From Mesostigma viride (Eukaryota; Streptophyta; Mesostigmatophyceae; Mesostigmatales; Mesostigmataceae), in assembly GCA_009746045.1 (NCBI GenBank), contig RPFO01000138.1, positions 1,099,259 to 1,133,151 on the forward strand: a DNA stretch of 33,893 bases. Direction: 5' to 3'. Below are positions 1-8,430 of this stretch, piece by piece. The notes beneath the pieces are model-generated. The model made no database searches, had not been told where the DNA came from, and saw nothing but the letters and a program-made list of their open reading frames with translations. Each line of letters opens with the position of its first letter. Position 1 is the stretch's first letter. Both the position numbers and the translations under genes were made by a program.

Positions 1-2
1 CG

Positions 3-2192
3 CTGGGGGAGGCCATCCATGAGATGGTGCTCTACATGACCGGTGCCCTGGATCCGAGGCGCCAGGTCAACTACCTCTCAAGCGCAGGTGAGCTCACCTT
101 GGTGCGCGACGAGTGTGGCCAGCCACTGCGCTTGGCCATCGAGTACAAGGAGGAGCGCGCCGGGGAGCTTCAGATTGACCTGGAAAACCCCCCTGCCCCC
201 ATGCTGTCCATCACTATTGATGACTTGGTGGCCAGCAACGGGCGGACCTGCGAGGCGGTGAACCAGCTCATCACGCGCGCTATTGAGGAAGGCTACCTCC
301 CTAACAACCTTGTGCCGTCTAAGGAGAAGACTAAGATGGCGAGCCTGGAAGGGGACGAGCTAGAAGCCCTAGGGGTGGTGCACCGACGGAACGGCGTGCT
401 GGAACCAACGGTCAAGCAGCTCAACCTTGTGATCGCCCACACGCAGGCTATACTCACTCGAGGCCGAGCTACGGCCGAGGGGCTGGCTGCCGTCTTGGGG
501 CGGTGGTTGTGGCTGCAGATGTTAAGCCGCAGCTGCTTGTCCATTTGGCAGCAATGTTTCAAATTCATCAGCCTGCAAGGGTGGGGGCAGCGATCCTGGG
601 TGCTGTGGGCCGGGGTGCGGGAGGAGTTAGAGTGTGCCCTGGCCTTGGCTCCCATGCTAAGGGTTGACCGAAGCGCACCTTTGGCCCGTGAGGTGGTTGC
701 ATCTGACGCGTCCACCTACGGGCAAGGTGTCGTGTACGCAACCATGGAGCCGGGCGATGTGACGGAGCTGGCGAGGGCACGAGAGGTGCGGGGGTACCCG
801 ACTTTGCTCATACCAAGTGAGGTGGCCTACGCTGGCCCTAGGCCACTGAGCGCGCGGGCGCAACAAGCAATCACTAGCCAGCAATGGCGGGTTGGGGTCC
901 GGAGTCGTTGGCGGGATCCGGGGATGCACATCAACGAGAAGGAGGTGCGGGCTGCAGTGAAGGGCGTGGAGAGGAGTGCGCGCAGCTTGGCAAACCGAGG
1001 CAAGCGGGTGGTGAGGTTGGTGGACTCCACCGCGGCGTTGGGCTGCTTGGCTAAGGGGCGGTCCTCATCCCACAAGCTCAACAAGCAGTGCCGCCGCTTG
1101 TGCGCGCTGACCCTCGCCACGGGGAGTCGTTCCCAGTGGGTGTGGACGCCGAGTGCACTTCAACCAGCCGATGGCGTTTCTCGCGGCCAATCCATGGCGA
1201 CTTTCTTGGCAGGCTGGGTGCGCGACCTGACCGCGGAAGGCATCCATCCTAACCCGGGGCCCCCTGCACCTGTTAGCTACCTTCCATTGCTAGAGGGGAA
1301 AGTAAAGCCGGCTACTTTGCTGGCCTACCGTCGTGGTCTTGATTCCCTCTTGACTTGGTGGGAGGCTGGTGGGCGGGCGGACGGGTCATCGTCACGAGCT
1401 GACACCCTTGAGGAGACATTTTGTGCGTATGTCGCCTGGGCTCATTTTCGGGGGTACAGCCGCCAAGTGTGTGTCAATGCCTTGATGGGGTTGCAACTTT
1501 ATTATCCCGGTATGGTGAAGCGGTGGGACTTGGCCCGTGGCGTCCTCGCTGGGTGGAAAACACTTGTGCCCCCCCGTGCCCCTCCTCCCATTCCATGGGA
1601 GGCGGCGTTTGCACTTGCCAGCACGATGGTCATGCAAGGTCAGCGCCTTGCGGGCCTGCTGGTTGTCATCGTGTTCCGCCATTACCTGCGAATCTCGGAG
1701 GCGCTGAACCTCCGTGTTGGCCATGTGCGCCTCCAGCCTGACGTTCGGCTTGGGCCGGCTCAACGGGGCGCCCTACTGCTGAGGTCTACCAAGACCTCTA
1801 AGGGCAAGACTCAGTCAGTGGTGGTAGAAGATGTGATGTCTGAAACCATCCTCCGTCACTGCATCGCGGGTAAGCACGCTTGGGAGGCCGTGTTCCCTTT
1901 CACCTACCCGCAATTCCGGCGCATTTGGCAGGCTGCGAGTCAGGCCTTGGGGGTCGCCCAGATTTTCACCATTCACGGGCTGCGGCATGGAGGTGCCACT
2001 CACGATTTCCTCGCGGGTCGCAGCATGGGGGACATCCAGGGCCGGGGGCGCTGGCTTAGCAGCTCCACGGTTGCCCATTATGTGGGCTTGCACCGCAGTT
2101 TGGAGGTGCAGCTGCCTGAGGTTATTCTTCGGGCCATGGCCGCCTGCCCCCCTCGGGCCTGGCGGGCTATTTTGAAATTGCCCTCCACCTAA
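3..2192 (+). CDS. DIRS/PAT-type Pol: RT C-terminus, RNase H, tyrosine recombinase (5' partial)
   Basis: The frame is open to the window edge, so the start is missing; residues are numbered from the ATG at 24. Residues about 1-130 look like the end of a reverse transcriptase (LGVVHR region). RNase H follows, with probable catalytic residues D228 (VASDAS), E305 (HINEKE), D334 (VRLVDS) and D383 (QPADGVSRG). From about 415 there is a tyrosine recombinase: an SAM-like helical core domain, then the first catalytic arginine R556 (HYLRISEALNL), H651 and R654 (HGLRHGG), GRGRW, and the nucleophile Y686 (VAHYV). The enzyme would copy the element RNA and integrate a circular intermediate by recombination in place of a DDE integrase. 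No frameshift or internal stop is seen, so the copy could be functional. Assignment to DIRS order is firm; PAT versus Ngaro rests on the repeats and on the RNase H/recombinase order. Confidence 0.9.
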   Translation: MGEAIHEMVLYMTGALDPRRQVNYLSSAGELTLVRDECGQPLRLAIEYKEERAGELQIDLENPPAPMLSITIDDLVASNGRTCEAVNQLITRAIEEGYLPNNLVPSKEKTKMASLEGDELEALGVVHRRNGVLEPTVKQLNLVIAHTQAILTRGRATAEGLAAVLGRWLWLQMLSRSCLSIWQQCFKFISLQGWGQRSWVLWAGVREELECALALAPMLRVDRSAPLAREVVASDASTYGQGVVYATMEPGDVTELARAREVRGYPTLLIPSEVAYAGPRPLSARAQQAITSQQWRVGVRSRWRDPGMHINEKEVRAAVKGVERSARSLANRGKRVVRLVDSTAALGCLAKGRSSSHKLNKQCRRLCALTLATGSRSQWVWTPSALQPADGVSRGQSMATFLAGWVRDLTAEGIHPNPGPPAPVSYLPLLEGKVKPATLLAYRRGLDSLLTWWEAGGRADGSSSRADTLEETFCAYVAWAHFRGYSRQVCVNALMGLQLYYPGMVKRWDLARGVLAGWKTLVPPRAPPPIPWEAAFALASTMVMQGQRLAGLLVVIVFRHYLRISEALNLRVGHVRLQPDVRLGPAQRGALLLRSTKTSKGKTQSVVVEDVMSETILRHCIAGKHAWEAVFPFTYPQFRRIWQAASQALGVAQIFTIHGLRHGGATHDFLAGRSMGDIQGRGRWLSSSTVAHYVGLHRSLEVQLPEVILRAMAACPPRAWRAILKLPST

Positions 2193-2264
2193 TTTGGTTG
2201 TTCATTTCTCTGTCATTATGCTAGGTTCTTTGCCCCTGGCATGGATCGCCAGGGAGGGATATAA

Positions 2265-2401
2265 GGGTAAGGCTAGCCTTTGCCAAGCAATAAGTGTTCC
2301 CATGAGCATCGGCGGCCGGGATGTGGCCTGCCTTTTGTATGTGCTCCACTCATTGTTTTAATAAAGAGTCTGGTTACCCTGGAGTTCCACGGTTAATAGA
2401 A
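2265..2401 (+). repeat. B1 copy of the PAT split direct repeat
   Basis: This 137-bp block is repeated at 2858-2994 with a single visible difference (ggctagcc here, ggcttgcc in the other copy). It contains AATAAA at 2360-2365, probably the polyadenylation signal of the element. It lies 72 bp after the stop codon of Pol. Confidence 0.85.
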
Positions 2402-2857
2402 TCGTGGTTCTCTGAACATAGTTTCTTTATAGTGAGATGGAAGGGTAGCCGCTATAGCTAGGTTATTGGGTTCACGTGACAACCTTTTGAGGCCGGTGCG
2501 GCCTGATCCGGATCAGTCGTGGCCAAAGCTTTGGCCAGTTTTTCTTGGCCAGGTGGCAGGAGCTACGTTGAGATATAAACCTGCCACTGTCTAGGTTTCT
2601 TGGCTCATGGCGTAGTGATTAACTAGATCTAGATTCTTTCTCTCACGCGATATGTGACCTAATAGCCCCGGCAGCCTTACGTAAGCTGCCGGCAATTAGA
2701 ACGCCACATGGCGTCATTTGTTCAGACGCAACATTTGCGTGGCGAAAAAATGCCGTCCGGGCCAAGGCCGCATGACACGCAAAAAAGGACAAAAACAAAC
2801 CCACCTAGCTAAGGTCGGCCTCTTTTCTTTTCCCCCCCCCCCCCCCCGCGTGTTTGG
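2402..2857 (+). repeat. A2 segment of the PAT element, palindrome-rich
   Basis: Sequence between the two B repeats; in PAT elements this is a copy of the left end A1, which lies outside the window, so that identity is inferred. It holds a run of short palindromes: 2503-2516 (CTGATCCGGATCAG), 2520-2537 (TGGCCAAAGCTTTGGCCA), about 2668-2692 (imperfect, centred on TTACGTAA), 2701-2714 (ACGCCACATGGCGT) and about 2728-2742 (ACGCAA/TTGCGT). It ends with a run of 16 C at 2832-2847. Confidence 0.65.
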
Positions 2858-2994
2858 GGGTAAGGCTTGCCTTTGCCAAGCAATAAGTGTTCCCATGAGC
2901 ATCGGCGGCCGGGATGTGGCCTGCCTTTTGTATGTGCTCCACTCATTGTTTTAATAAAGAGTCTGGTTACCCTGGAGTTCCACGGTTAATAGAA
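2858..2994 (+). repeat. B2 copy of the PAT split direct repeat; element right end
   Basis: Second copy of the 137-bp block at 2265-2401, with AATAAA at 2953-2958. Similarity stops after ttaatagaa at 2994, which marks the right end of the element and its junction with the CACTA transposase exon. Confidence 0.85.
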
Positions 2995-3362
2995 ATATAT
3001 TTTTCACAGGGGCACGCGTCATATACACGCATATCTAACCCTAAACCCTTCATGACTTTCTTGGCTTCTTTTACACTTTCTGGAAGAGAATTACCGGCTG
3101 GCAGAACTTTGCTAATGAAAGTGAATACCTCATCCGCTAGGGCAGCCGATGCAGAATGCCTGCCGAGTATAGACAAGAGTTCCAACGCGCTAGCTATGGC
3201 AGTGTTACTGGATCCTGAATAAAGTGGTGTGTCTGCTGATATTTTGCCTACTGTAGCTGCGAAGTTTCTGGCAAACGCTTTTGCATCCTCCTCCCCGGTA
3301 CCAGGCAGATGATCGCCCCCCTCCTGTAAAAAATCATCTATGCTACAGTTCAAATCCGCCAT
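2995..3362 (-). pseudogene. TNP2-type CACTA transposase, N-terminal exon, truncated by PAT element
   Basis: Reading from the ATG at 3362 downward, the protein holds TPLYSGSS, VLPAGNSLPES, EAKKVMKGLGL and YDACPCEK in that order. These match the conserved N-terminal part of plant En/Spm transposases (PLYPG...LLPxGNxLPxSxYEAKK...LGLxYxxIDAC). TNP2 proteins cut the element out at its CACTA ends. Homology runs to about codon 122; then the frame enters the end of the PAT element and stops making sense, so the gene is broken by that insertion after YDACPCEK. The DDE catalytic domain is not in the window. The start codon is the first in frame, 430 bp from the best start of the divergent gene, which suggests a shared promoter region. 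Confidence 0.85.
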
Positions 3363-3794
3363 TGTTAGTATTCAGGAATAAATAAGACAGTAAATGTAAA
3401 GTCACGGAAGGCCCCGCGTCAGACTTGATGCAAAATCGTCGAAGCCACAGCAGACCTCAAAACGAACGCGTTGTTTAAGTTGCGCGGTGCTCCCTCTGTC
3501 GGTAGGTGCCGTTTGGTGCCGCCGCGTGAATCGCGCGGACGCGTCAACACACTGCGGCTGACGTCGATGAGTGCCAACCGACGGCTTGGGTCACTTCTCT
3601 GGAGAACTTAAGGTAAGTTAAGTTAATGCAGACCAGTGGTCGCACGCGTCGTGAACCGGCCAACGGCTCTCCTGCGAGAGAAAAAAAAGCGGGATACTGC
3701 ATGAGTCGTCGGATCGGTGCAGATGGACGGTCACGATTTCAAGATGATGTATGCGTTGAATTTGCCGCGTCCACAGAACGTAGTCGTTGTTGCC
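3363..3794. promoter_or_regulatory. Probable bidirectional promoter between CACTA transposase and companion gene
   Basis: Gap between the divergent ATG codons at 3362 (minus) and 3795 (plus). It is GC-rich around 3470-3560. I could not place a TATA box or an initiator with confidence; the function is inferred from divergent gene orientation only. Confidence 0.4.
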
Positions 3795-6700
3795 ATGGAG
3801 CCGCAAACACAGGCGGCCGACGCATTGACCCAGGCTACAACGGATTCAATTTCTACCCAACGGCGGTTGGGTAGTTACATGGCAGCAGAGGAGGATGGGC
3901 CTTACAAGGCCACAGATGATGAGTGGCGCTCATTCCGTTTCAACAAGACCAGCGAGGAAGTCCCTTTGCCATTTGTCGCCGAGAGTAGCCGGCTGGCAGT
4001 CCTCCGCAGCCAGATAGCGGCGCTATCGCGGAGGTACCTTCACATTGGGGAGCCCAAAGCTAAACAAGATCCTACGTTGGTTTCAGCAGTTGTCGATAGA
4101 CTGCTAAAAATATGCGACTTTGCGGGGGCATTAGCAAACTCAGCTCATGAGTCAGCAATGCGGAGGTACGAGGACTTGAAGAAAGTAGACCCCGCGAAGG
4201 CGGGCAAGGCTCCGGTATTCCAGCCGGCGCGGAAATTTGTAGCCGCCGAGCTGTCTCGATACTTGTCGAATTCGAAGTACAAGGCAAATAGCGGGAAGCG
4301 CGGCATTCGCAACCCGGACGAGGGGGGTGCCTTGGCCAACCTAAGCAACCTGGACACGCCAAAGGTATAGCTAAGCTCTACATTGGACTTATTCGAACTG
4401 AATGCTTTTCTTTTCCCGATGCAAAGGCAACCGAACTTCATGCATGCAATATTTTCTGATCCGGCACCATTAGTATTGGAGTAAAATGTGTACTTGCCGC
4501 TAGCTTCGATGTCAAGTTCCTTCTTTTAATTGATTTGCTTGTCTTTGTCCTCACAATCGTCGTATCACTCGCACGATCTTAGGTGAAGGTCGGGGTGCCA
4601 AAGCCCAAGATGGCGAATCCCAAGCAAGACAAGACTCACCTCGAGCCACAAGCCCCGGCCAAGGTAGGTTACGGCAAGAAAGCATTCTGGCTACTAGCTT
4701 ACTGTATGTCGTCCGCAAAGATTGTTGCTTTCCACTCTCCATGCTCGTGAACATGTTCTTTTTAAACCGTGGGTATTCACGCGCCCTTATATAAATCTGG
4801 TTAAGAAATGCTACAGTGACTGACAACCCTATAAAAAAATTTTAATACTTGTAATCCATGCCAGCACCCCACCCCATTTATTTATGCATGCCAGCACCCC
4901 ACCCCATTCATTTATGCATGCCAGCACCCCACCCCATTTATTTATGCATGCCAGCACCCCACCCCATTTATTTATGCATGCCAGCACCCCACCCCATTCA
5001 TTTATGCATGCCAGCACCCCACCCCATTTATTTATGCATGCCAGCACACCACCAACCTGTTACGCCCGCCTAAAGGTGGCGGGCTCCGCTTTGCCTTTGC
5101 CATTTTCAAGCGCCCCCATGTCAGATGAGCAAATAGCTCAAGAAATCACGTCCTCTAACTTTTGTACCTAGTTGGTTGTGTCCGTTTCCCCGAAATTGTG
5201 GCATGCGCAGGTCGAGAACACCCTGACGCCCCAGCAGCAGGAAATCGCCCTCCTCCGCGCCAGGCTAGCTGCACTTGAACAATCTGCAAAGCCGGCCTCA
5301 GCTTCAGAACAGTCGGTCGTCTATATCATGGCGCCGCCCCCTGTGCCACCAAGGAACCCTGTCCTTGCCGTGGCCGCTTCCCCCTCGGCCACGTCGGCTC
5401 CCCCGCCGCAGAAACCGCGGCGCCGGCAGCCAAGGCCGCGGCGCCGGCACCCAAGGCCGCGGCGCCGGCACCCAAGGCCGCGGCGCCGGCACCCAAGGCC
5501 GCGGCGCCGGCACCCAAGGCCGCGGCGCCGGCACCCAAGGCCGCGGCGCCGGCACCCAAGGCCGCGGCGCCGGCACCCAAGGCCGCGGCGCCGGCACCCA
5601 AGGCCGCGGCGCCGGCAGCCAAGGCCGCGGCGCCGGCACCCAAGGCCGCGGCGCCGGCAGCCCAGGCCGAGGGGGAGCCGGCAGCCGAGGCCGCGGCGCC
5701 GTTCATTCCAAAGGCGCAAAAGAACAAAGTAGAGAAGAAACCTGATGTGCCGCCAAAGAAACTCAAGAAGGAACGGGAGCCCCAAGTAAAAAAGGAACGC
5801 GGTACCCCCTCGACCTGGGCCTTGGTCACTTTCTGCCGCAGCTCAGCCGCGTGGCCACCATCCGAAAGGATGCCCAGCCGAAAATCGGGATGTTCATCGC
5901 CGTGCGGTTTCTCCTAGAGGACCCTAAGAAGGACCGGGATGAGTGGATCTGGGAGTTTGGTAAAGTCTGCTCCATCAACAAGAAAAGGAAGATCCCACAC
6001 TCAATCCTGTTCGTCGAGCATGACGGCGCAAGCAAGACTTACGAGCTCGCCCTCAACGACCTCCCCCAAGACGAGAACAGCAAGGAAATATGTGCTTGGG
6101 TGGCTCTTGATGGAGTGTACCCCGAGGACATGACGGCGTACCGAGTCCTCAAGCGGTCCCAAGCAGCCGTGAAGGCTGCTGCCTCTGTGGACCCCACCAA
6201 CATGCAGGATCCGGTGAAAAAGAGACAGGTGGAGGAGTCCGCGCAGCAGGTGCCTGTGAAGCGTGCGAAGGGAGTTGTGGCTGGGGCTGCGGTGCAGGGC
6301 AGCGAGGCAAAGGCAGGGACAAAGGTGGTAGTCACCACGCCTGCTGTGGAGAAAGCCAAGGCGGAGGTTGCCACGGCGGCGGCGGCGCAGGCCAAGGCGG
6401 AGGTCGCCACGCCGGCAGCGGCGCAGGCCAAGGCGGAGGTCGCCACGCCGGCAGCGGCGCAGGCCAAGGCGGAGGTCGCCACGCCGGCAGCGGCGCAGGC
6501 CAAGGCGGAGGTCGCCACGCCGGCAGCGGCGCAGGCCAAGGCGGAGGTCGCCACGCCGACGGTGCTGTCGGTTGCGCCTGCTAAACTGGAATTCAGCGAC
6601 GTGGATATGGAGCTCGAGCCGGATTTGAAGGAGGCAGAGCGAGAACTGGCCAGGCTAGAAGCCCTCCTAGCAAAACAAAAGGCCCTTGTTCGCGCCCGGC

Positions 6701-7400
6701 AGCAGGGTACTGCGACTATCGACATCTCGACGGCAACGGGGATGACATCGGTAAGTATACCTTTTTAGTCGTGCCTAAAAATAAGTTGTTTGCATCTTGT
6801 ATGCATGCCATATTGTTGTTCATGTAATCATGGTAAATTATGTTGGCTGATTAGGTTTTGTTGTTTTTCCCCCTATGATTTCTGAAATTTTGTTCCGCTA
6901 TAAAAATCGCCATTTATTGATAGCATCTTTTTTCTGCAATTAAGTTTTCCTGAACATGATTTAGTTGACTTCCTTGTATGCCTCTTACTTGCAGGTAAAC
7001 TGGACCGCCTTCGAAGAACAACGTGGTGGGAGGACTGACACTGACGACGCCGATGACGATACCATGTCATCGGGGTCGTCAGTTGCATCACCATCCAAGG
7101 TTAGCTGCACTGCTTTCATTTGGGGGGGAATTATAGGTGTCATGTTTTTGGCATTTGAAGGTATAGATGTTTATCTGCAAGGGCCTGTTTTTTTTTCCCC
7201 TCTTGCATGCATGGATGTGTGGAATTGTATGTTGCTTGGTTTGATTTGCCATACACATTTGCTGCATCATTGGATTGTTTGGTGGTGATGAGCTCAAGAT
7301 CATTGTAGAACGCTTACATCTATGTCAAGGATCTGATTTCTTTTCCTCTTGCATATATTGTGTCGGTTTGCTTGATTTCTTGCAGGCACCACGAGAATAA
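3795..7400 (+). CDS. CACTA companion gene: nuclear, Ala/Pro/Lys-rich protein with possible Tudor-like domain
   Basis: Six exons are proposed: 3795-4364, 4583-4663, 5211-5785, 5842-6750, 6995-7099 and 7386-7400 (stop TAA). All introns are GT-AG and every junction is phase 0. The start at 3795 is chosen for its context (gccATGG); an in-frame ATG at 3717 is possible. The protein would be about 750 aa. Exon 1 is helical with no known motif. Exon 3 opens with a short coiled coil (TPQQQEIALLRARLAALEQ), then AAPAPK repeats like histone H1 tails. Exon 4 begins with a compact domain (KIGMFIAVRF, WIWEFGKVCSI, YELALNDL) resembling Tudor or other royal-family folds, then a basic nuclear signal (VKKRQ...VKRAK), five AKAEVATPAAAQ repeats and a coiled coil near its end. 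Exon 3 needs a net one-base frame correction near 5395-5415. The function is unknown; a TNPA-like terminus-binding role is a guess. Confidence 0.62.
4857..5060. repeat. 30-bp minisatellite inside an intron
   Basis: Six full 30-bp units plus a decayed seventh, each holding CCAGCACCCCACCCCATT(T/C)A followed by TTTATGCATG. Units 2 and 5 have C where the others have T, so the array may have grown as three-unit blocks. It falls in the third proposed intron-exon interval (4664-5210) and is open in several frames only because 30 is a multiple of three. Confidence 0.95.
5414..5700 (+). repeat. 21-bp coding tandem repeat (AAPAPKA)
   Basis: About eleven near-perfect 21-bp units followed by degenerate ones. 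The unit is built from GCGGCGCCGGCACCCAAG plus GCC; some units have AGCC for ACCC. All three plus-strand frames stay open; only the AAPAPKA reading joins sensibly to the downstream exon (PFIPKAQKNKVEKK), so it is taken as the coding one. The palindromic GGCGCC core makes the tract prone to slippage. Confidence 0.9.
6355..6561 (+). repeat. 36-bp coding tandem repeat (AKAEVATPAAAQ)
   Basis: One variant unit (6355-6390), four identical 36-bp units (6391-6534) and a partial last unit, encoding AKAEVATPAAAQ in the companion gene. Lys/Ala/Pro composition resembles the tail of linker histones. Confidence 0.93.
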
Positions 7401-7730
7401 ACAGCAAGCGGTCCCACTTTCAAGTCAGCATGTGACGCCCTGTCGAGCGGCCCGCTTTGTTAGCTAGCTGCCATATAGTATTTGATGAAAGGCATTGAAT
7501 GCCGAAGATGTCATAACGCCATAACAGACTGCATGTGTTGAACAGGCATTGAATGCCGAAGATGTACATAACGCCGTAACAGTGTTGAATAGTTGAATCA
7601 ACGGGTTCTTGCAGCTGTAAACAATTAAATTATTCAAACATTTAATGAAAAAATCATGATTGTTCGTGCTGTTTTGAACAGCGGTTGTTACTGGCACTGC
7701 ATGCATGTGTCTGCTGCCAGCATATTGTAT
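7401..7730 (+). promoter_or_regulatory. 3' UTR of companion gene with TGTAA signal and internal duplication
   Basis: Follows the stop codon at 7398-7400. A TGTAA at 7616-7620 is a likely chlorophyte-type poly(A) signal. A block of about 37 bp beginning with the palindrome GGCATTGAATGCC occurs at 7491 and again at 7545, with small differences. Confidence 0.5.
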
Positions 7731-7754
7731 TATGGCTGTGTTTCTCAGCGCTGT

Positions 7755-8079
7755 GTTTTCTCACTTTTCTCACTTTTCTCACGTCCTGATTTTCTCACTT
7801 TTCTCACGTCCTGTTTTTTTGAGATTTTTCTCACGTTTCACACCTCCCGTTTTTCTCACTTATGTCACGTCCTGTTTTTTTGAGATTTTTCTCACGTTTT
7901 TCCCCTTTTTTCCCCTTTTTGGGGCAATCTCACCCGGGTGAGATTGCCCTTTTCTCACCCATTCTCACCCATTTCTCACCCTATTTTCTCACTTTTCTCA
8001 CCCATTCTCACCCATTTCTCACCCTTTTTCTCACCCATCTCACCTTTTTTCTCACCTTTTCTCACCCATTCTCAAAGCC
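7755..8079 (+). repeat. Subterminal TCTCAC repeat array of the CACTA element
   Basis: More than twenty copies of TTTTCTCAC/TTCTCACC(CA) at irregular short spacing lead up to the terminus. CACTA elements typically carry such subterminal motifs as binding sites for their accessory protein. The array is interrupted by a 28-bp perfect palindrome at 7922-7949 that itself contains the motif in both directions (arms GGGCAATCTCACCC and its complement). Confidence 0.8.
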
Positions 8080-8091
8080 GAGTTCCTAGTG
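8080..8091 (+). repeat. CACTA terminal sequence GAGTTCCTAGTG
   Basis: The reverse complement is CACTAGGAACTC, the expected start of a CACTA terminal inverted repeat. The same 12 bases occur at 8849-8860 next to a different repeat array, which is strong evidence that these are transposon ends. The matching left end is outside the window. Confidence 0.8.
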
Positions 8092-8430
8092 CGGGGGTAG
8101 AATATCCCGAATCTGCACGGCTAGTATTAAATAATGCGTAGGTTGTTCTTTTCAGGGGCACTGCACCTCACGCCCCGTTCCGCCCGGGTATAATCAACCC
8201 AAGCGCGGAACGCACATTTTATTTAATTCATTTTTCAACCATGCACTATATTGCATCTACTAATCACAAAAGCTCTAGCCAAACAGCTACGAGTAAGCAC
8301 TACGACCTATAAGCCGCTCATCCAGCGGCCTCTTGTTCCCGCATTCACGTATAGAAGAAACTCCGTTCAAAGAACCCCGATTCATTGTTTGGGCCTAAAC
8401 TGACTTGTTGTCGGTTCAGCCCTTGTATTT
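8092..8430. other. Unassigned DNA between two CACTA termini
   Basis: No gene or RNA is recognised. It lies between the first terminus and the start of the second repeat array. The string CACTACGACC at about 8307 is the only CACTA-like start seen here, and it does not match CACTAGGAACTC. Confidence 0.5.

Larger units (their letters stand above)
1..2994 (+). mobile_element. PAT-like DIRS-order (tyrosine recombinase) retrotransposon, right part
   Basis: A single long frame encodes a reverse transcriptase tail, RNase H and a tyrosine recombinase. It is followed by a 137-bp sequence present twice (2265-2401 and 2858-2994) with 456 bp between the copies. B1-A2-B2 at the right end is the split-direct-repeat layout known for PAT and Ngaro members of the DIRS order, including Kangaroo of Volvox. 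The left end (A1), gag and most of the reverse transcriptase lie outside the window. The right border is placed at 2994, where the second copy stops and a CACTA transposase frame begins. No target duplication can be checked, and none is expected for this class. Confidence 0.88.
2995..8091. mobile_element. CACTA (En/Spm) DNA transposon, left part cut off by the PAT insertion
   Basis: Three things define it: a TNP2-like transposase exon on the minus strand, a subterminal array of TCTCAC repeats at 7755-8079, and a terminus reading GAGTTCCTAGTG at 8080-8091, whose reverse complement begins CACTA. A divergent multi-exon gene lies between the transposase exon and this terminus and is probably the second gene of the element. 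The other terminus and the rest of the transposase are not in the window. Membership of the superfamily is well supported; inclusion of the companion gene is inference from position. Confidence 0.72.

Noticed and set aside
4829-5171. Repetitive small proteins on both strands over the 30-bp array, and a CRISPR-like reading of it
   Set aside because: The units are directly adjacent with no spacers, and the frames exist only because the unit is a multiple of three. The context is eukaryotic.
5304-5829. Alternative frames over the 21-bp repeat (Arg/Pro/His, Gly/Ala/Gln, or minus-strand Ala/Gly)
   Set aside because: They are shadows of the repeat; only the AAPAPK frame connects to the downstream exon across a GT-AG intron.
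6039-6725. 228-codon minus-strand frame
   Set aside because: It is the complement of the companion gene's exon 4, forced open by the GC-rich Ala repeat.
7705-8141. Phe/Leu/Pro-rich frames over the TCTCAC array
   Set aside because: Repeat by-products with no connection to neighbouring exons.
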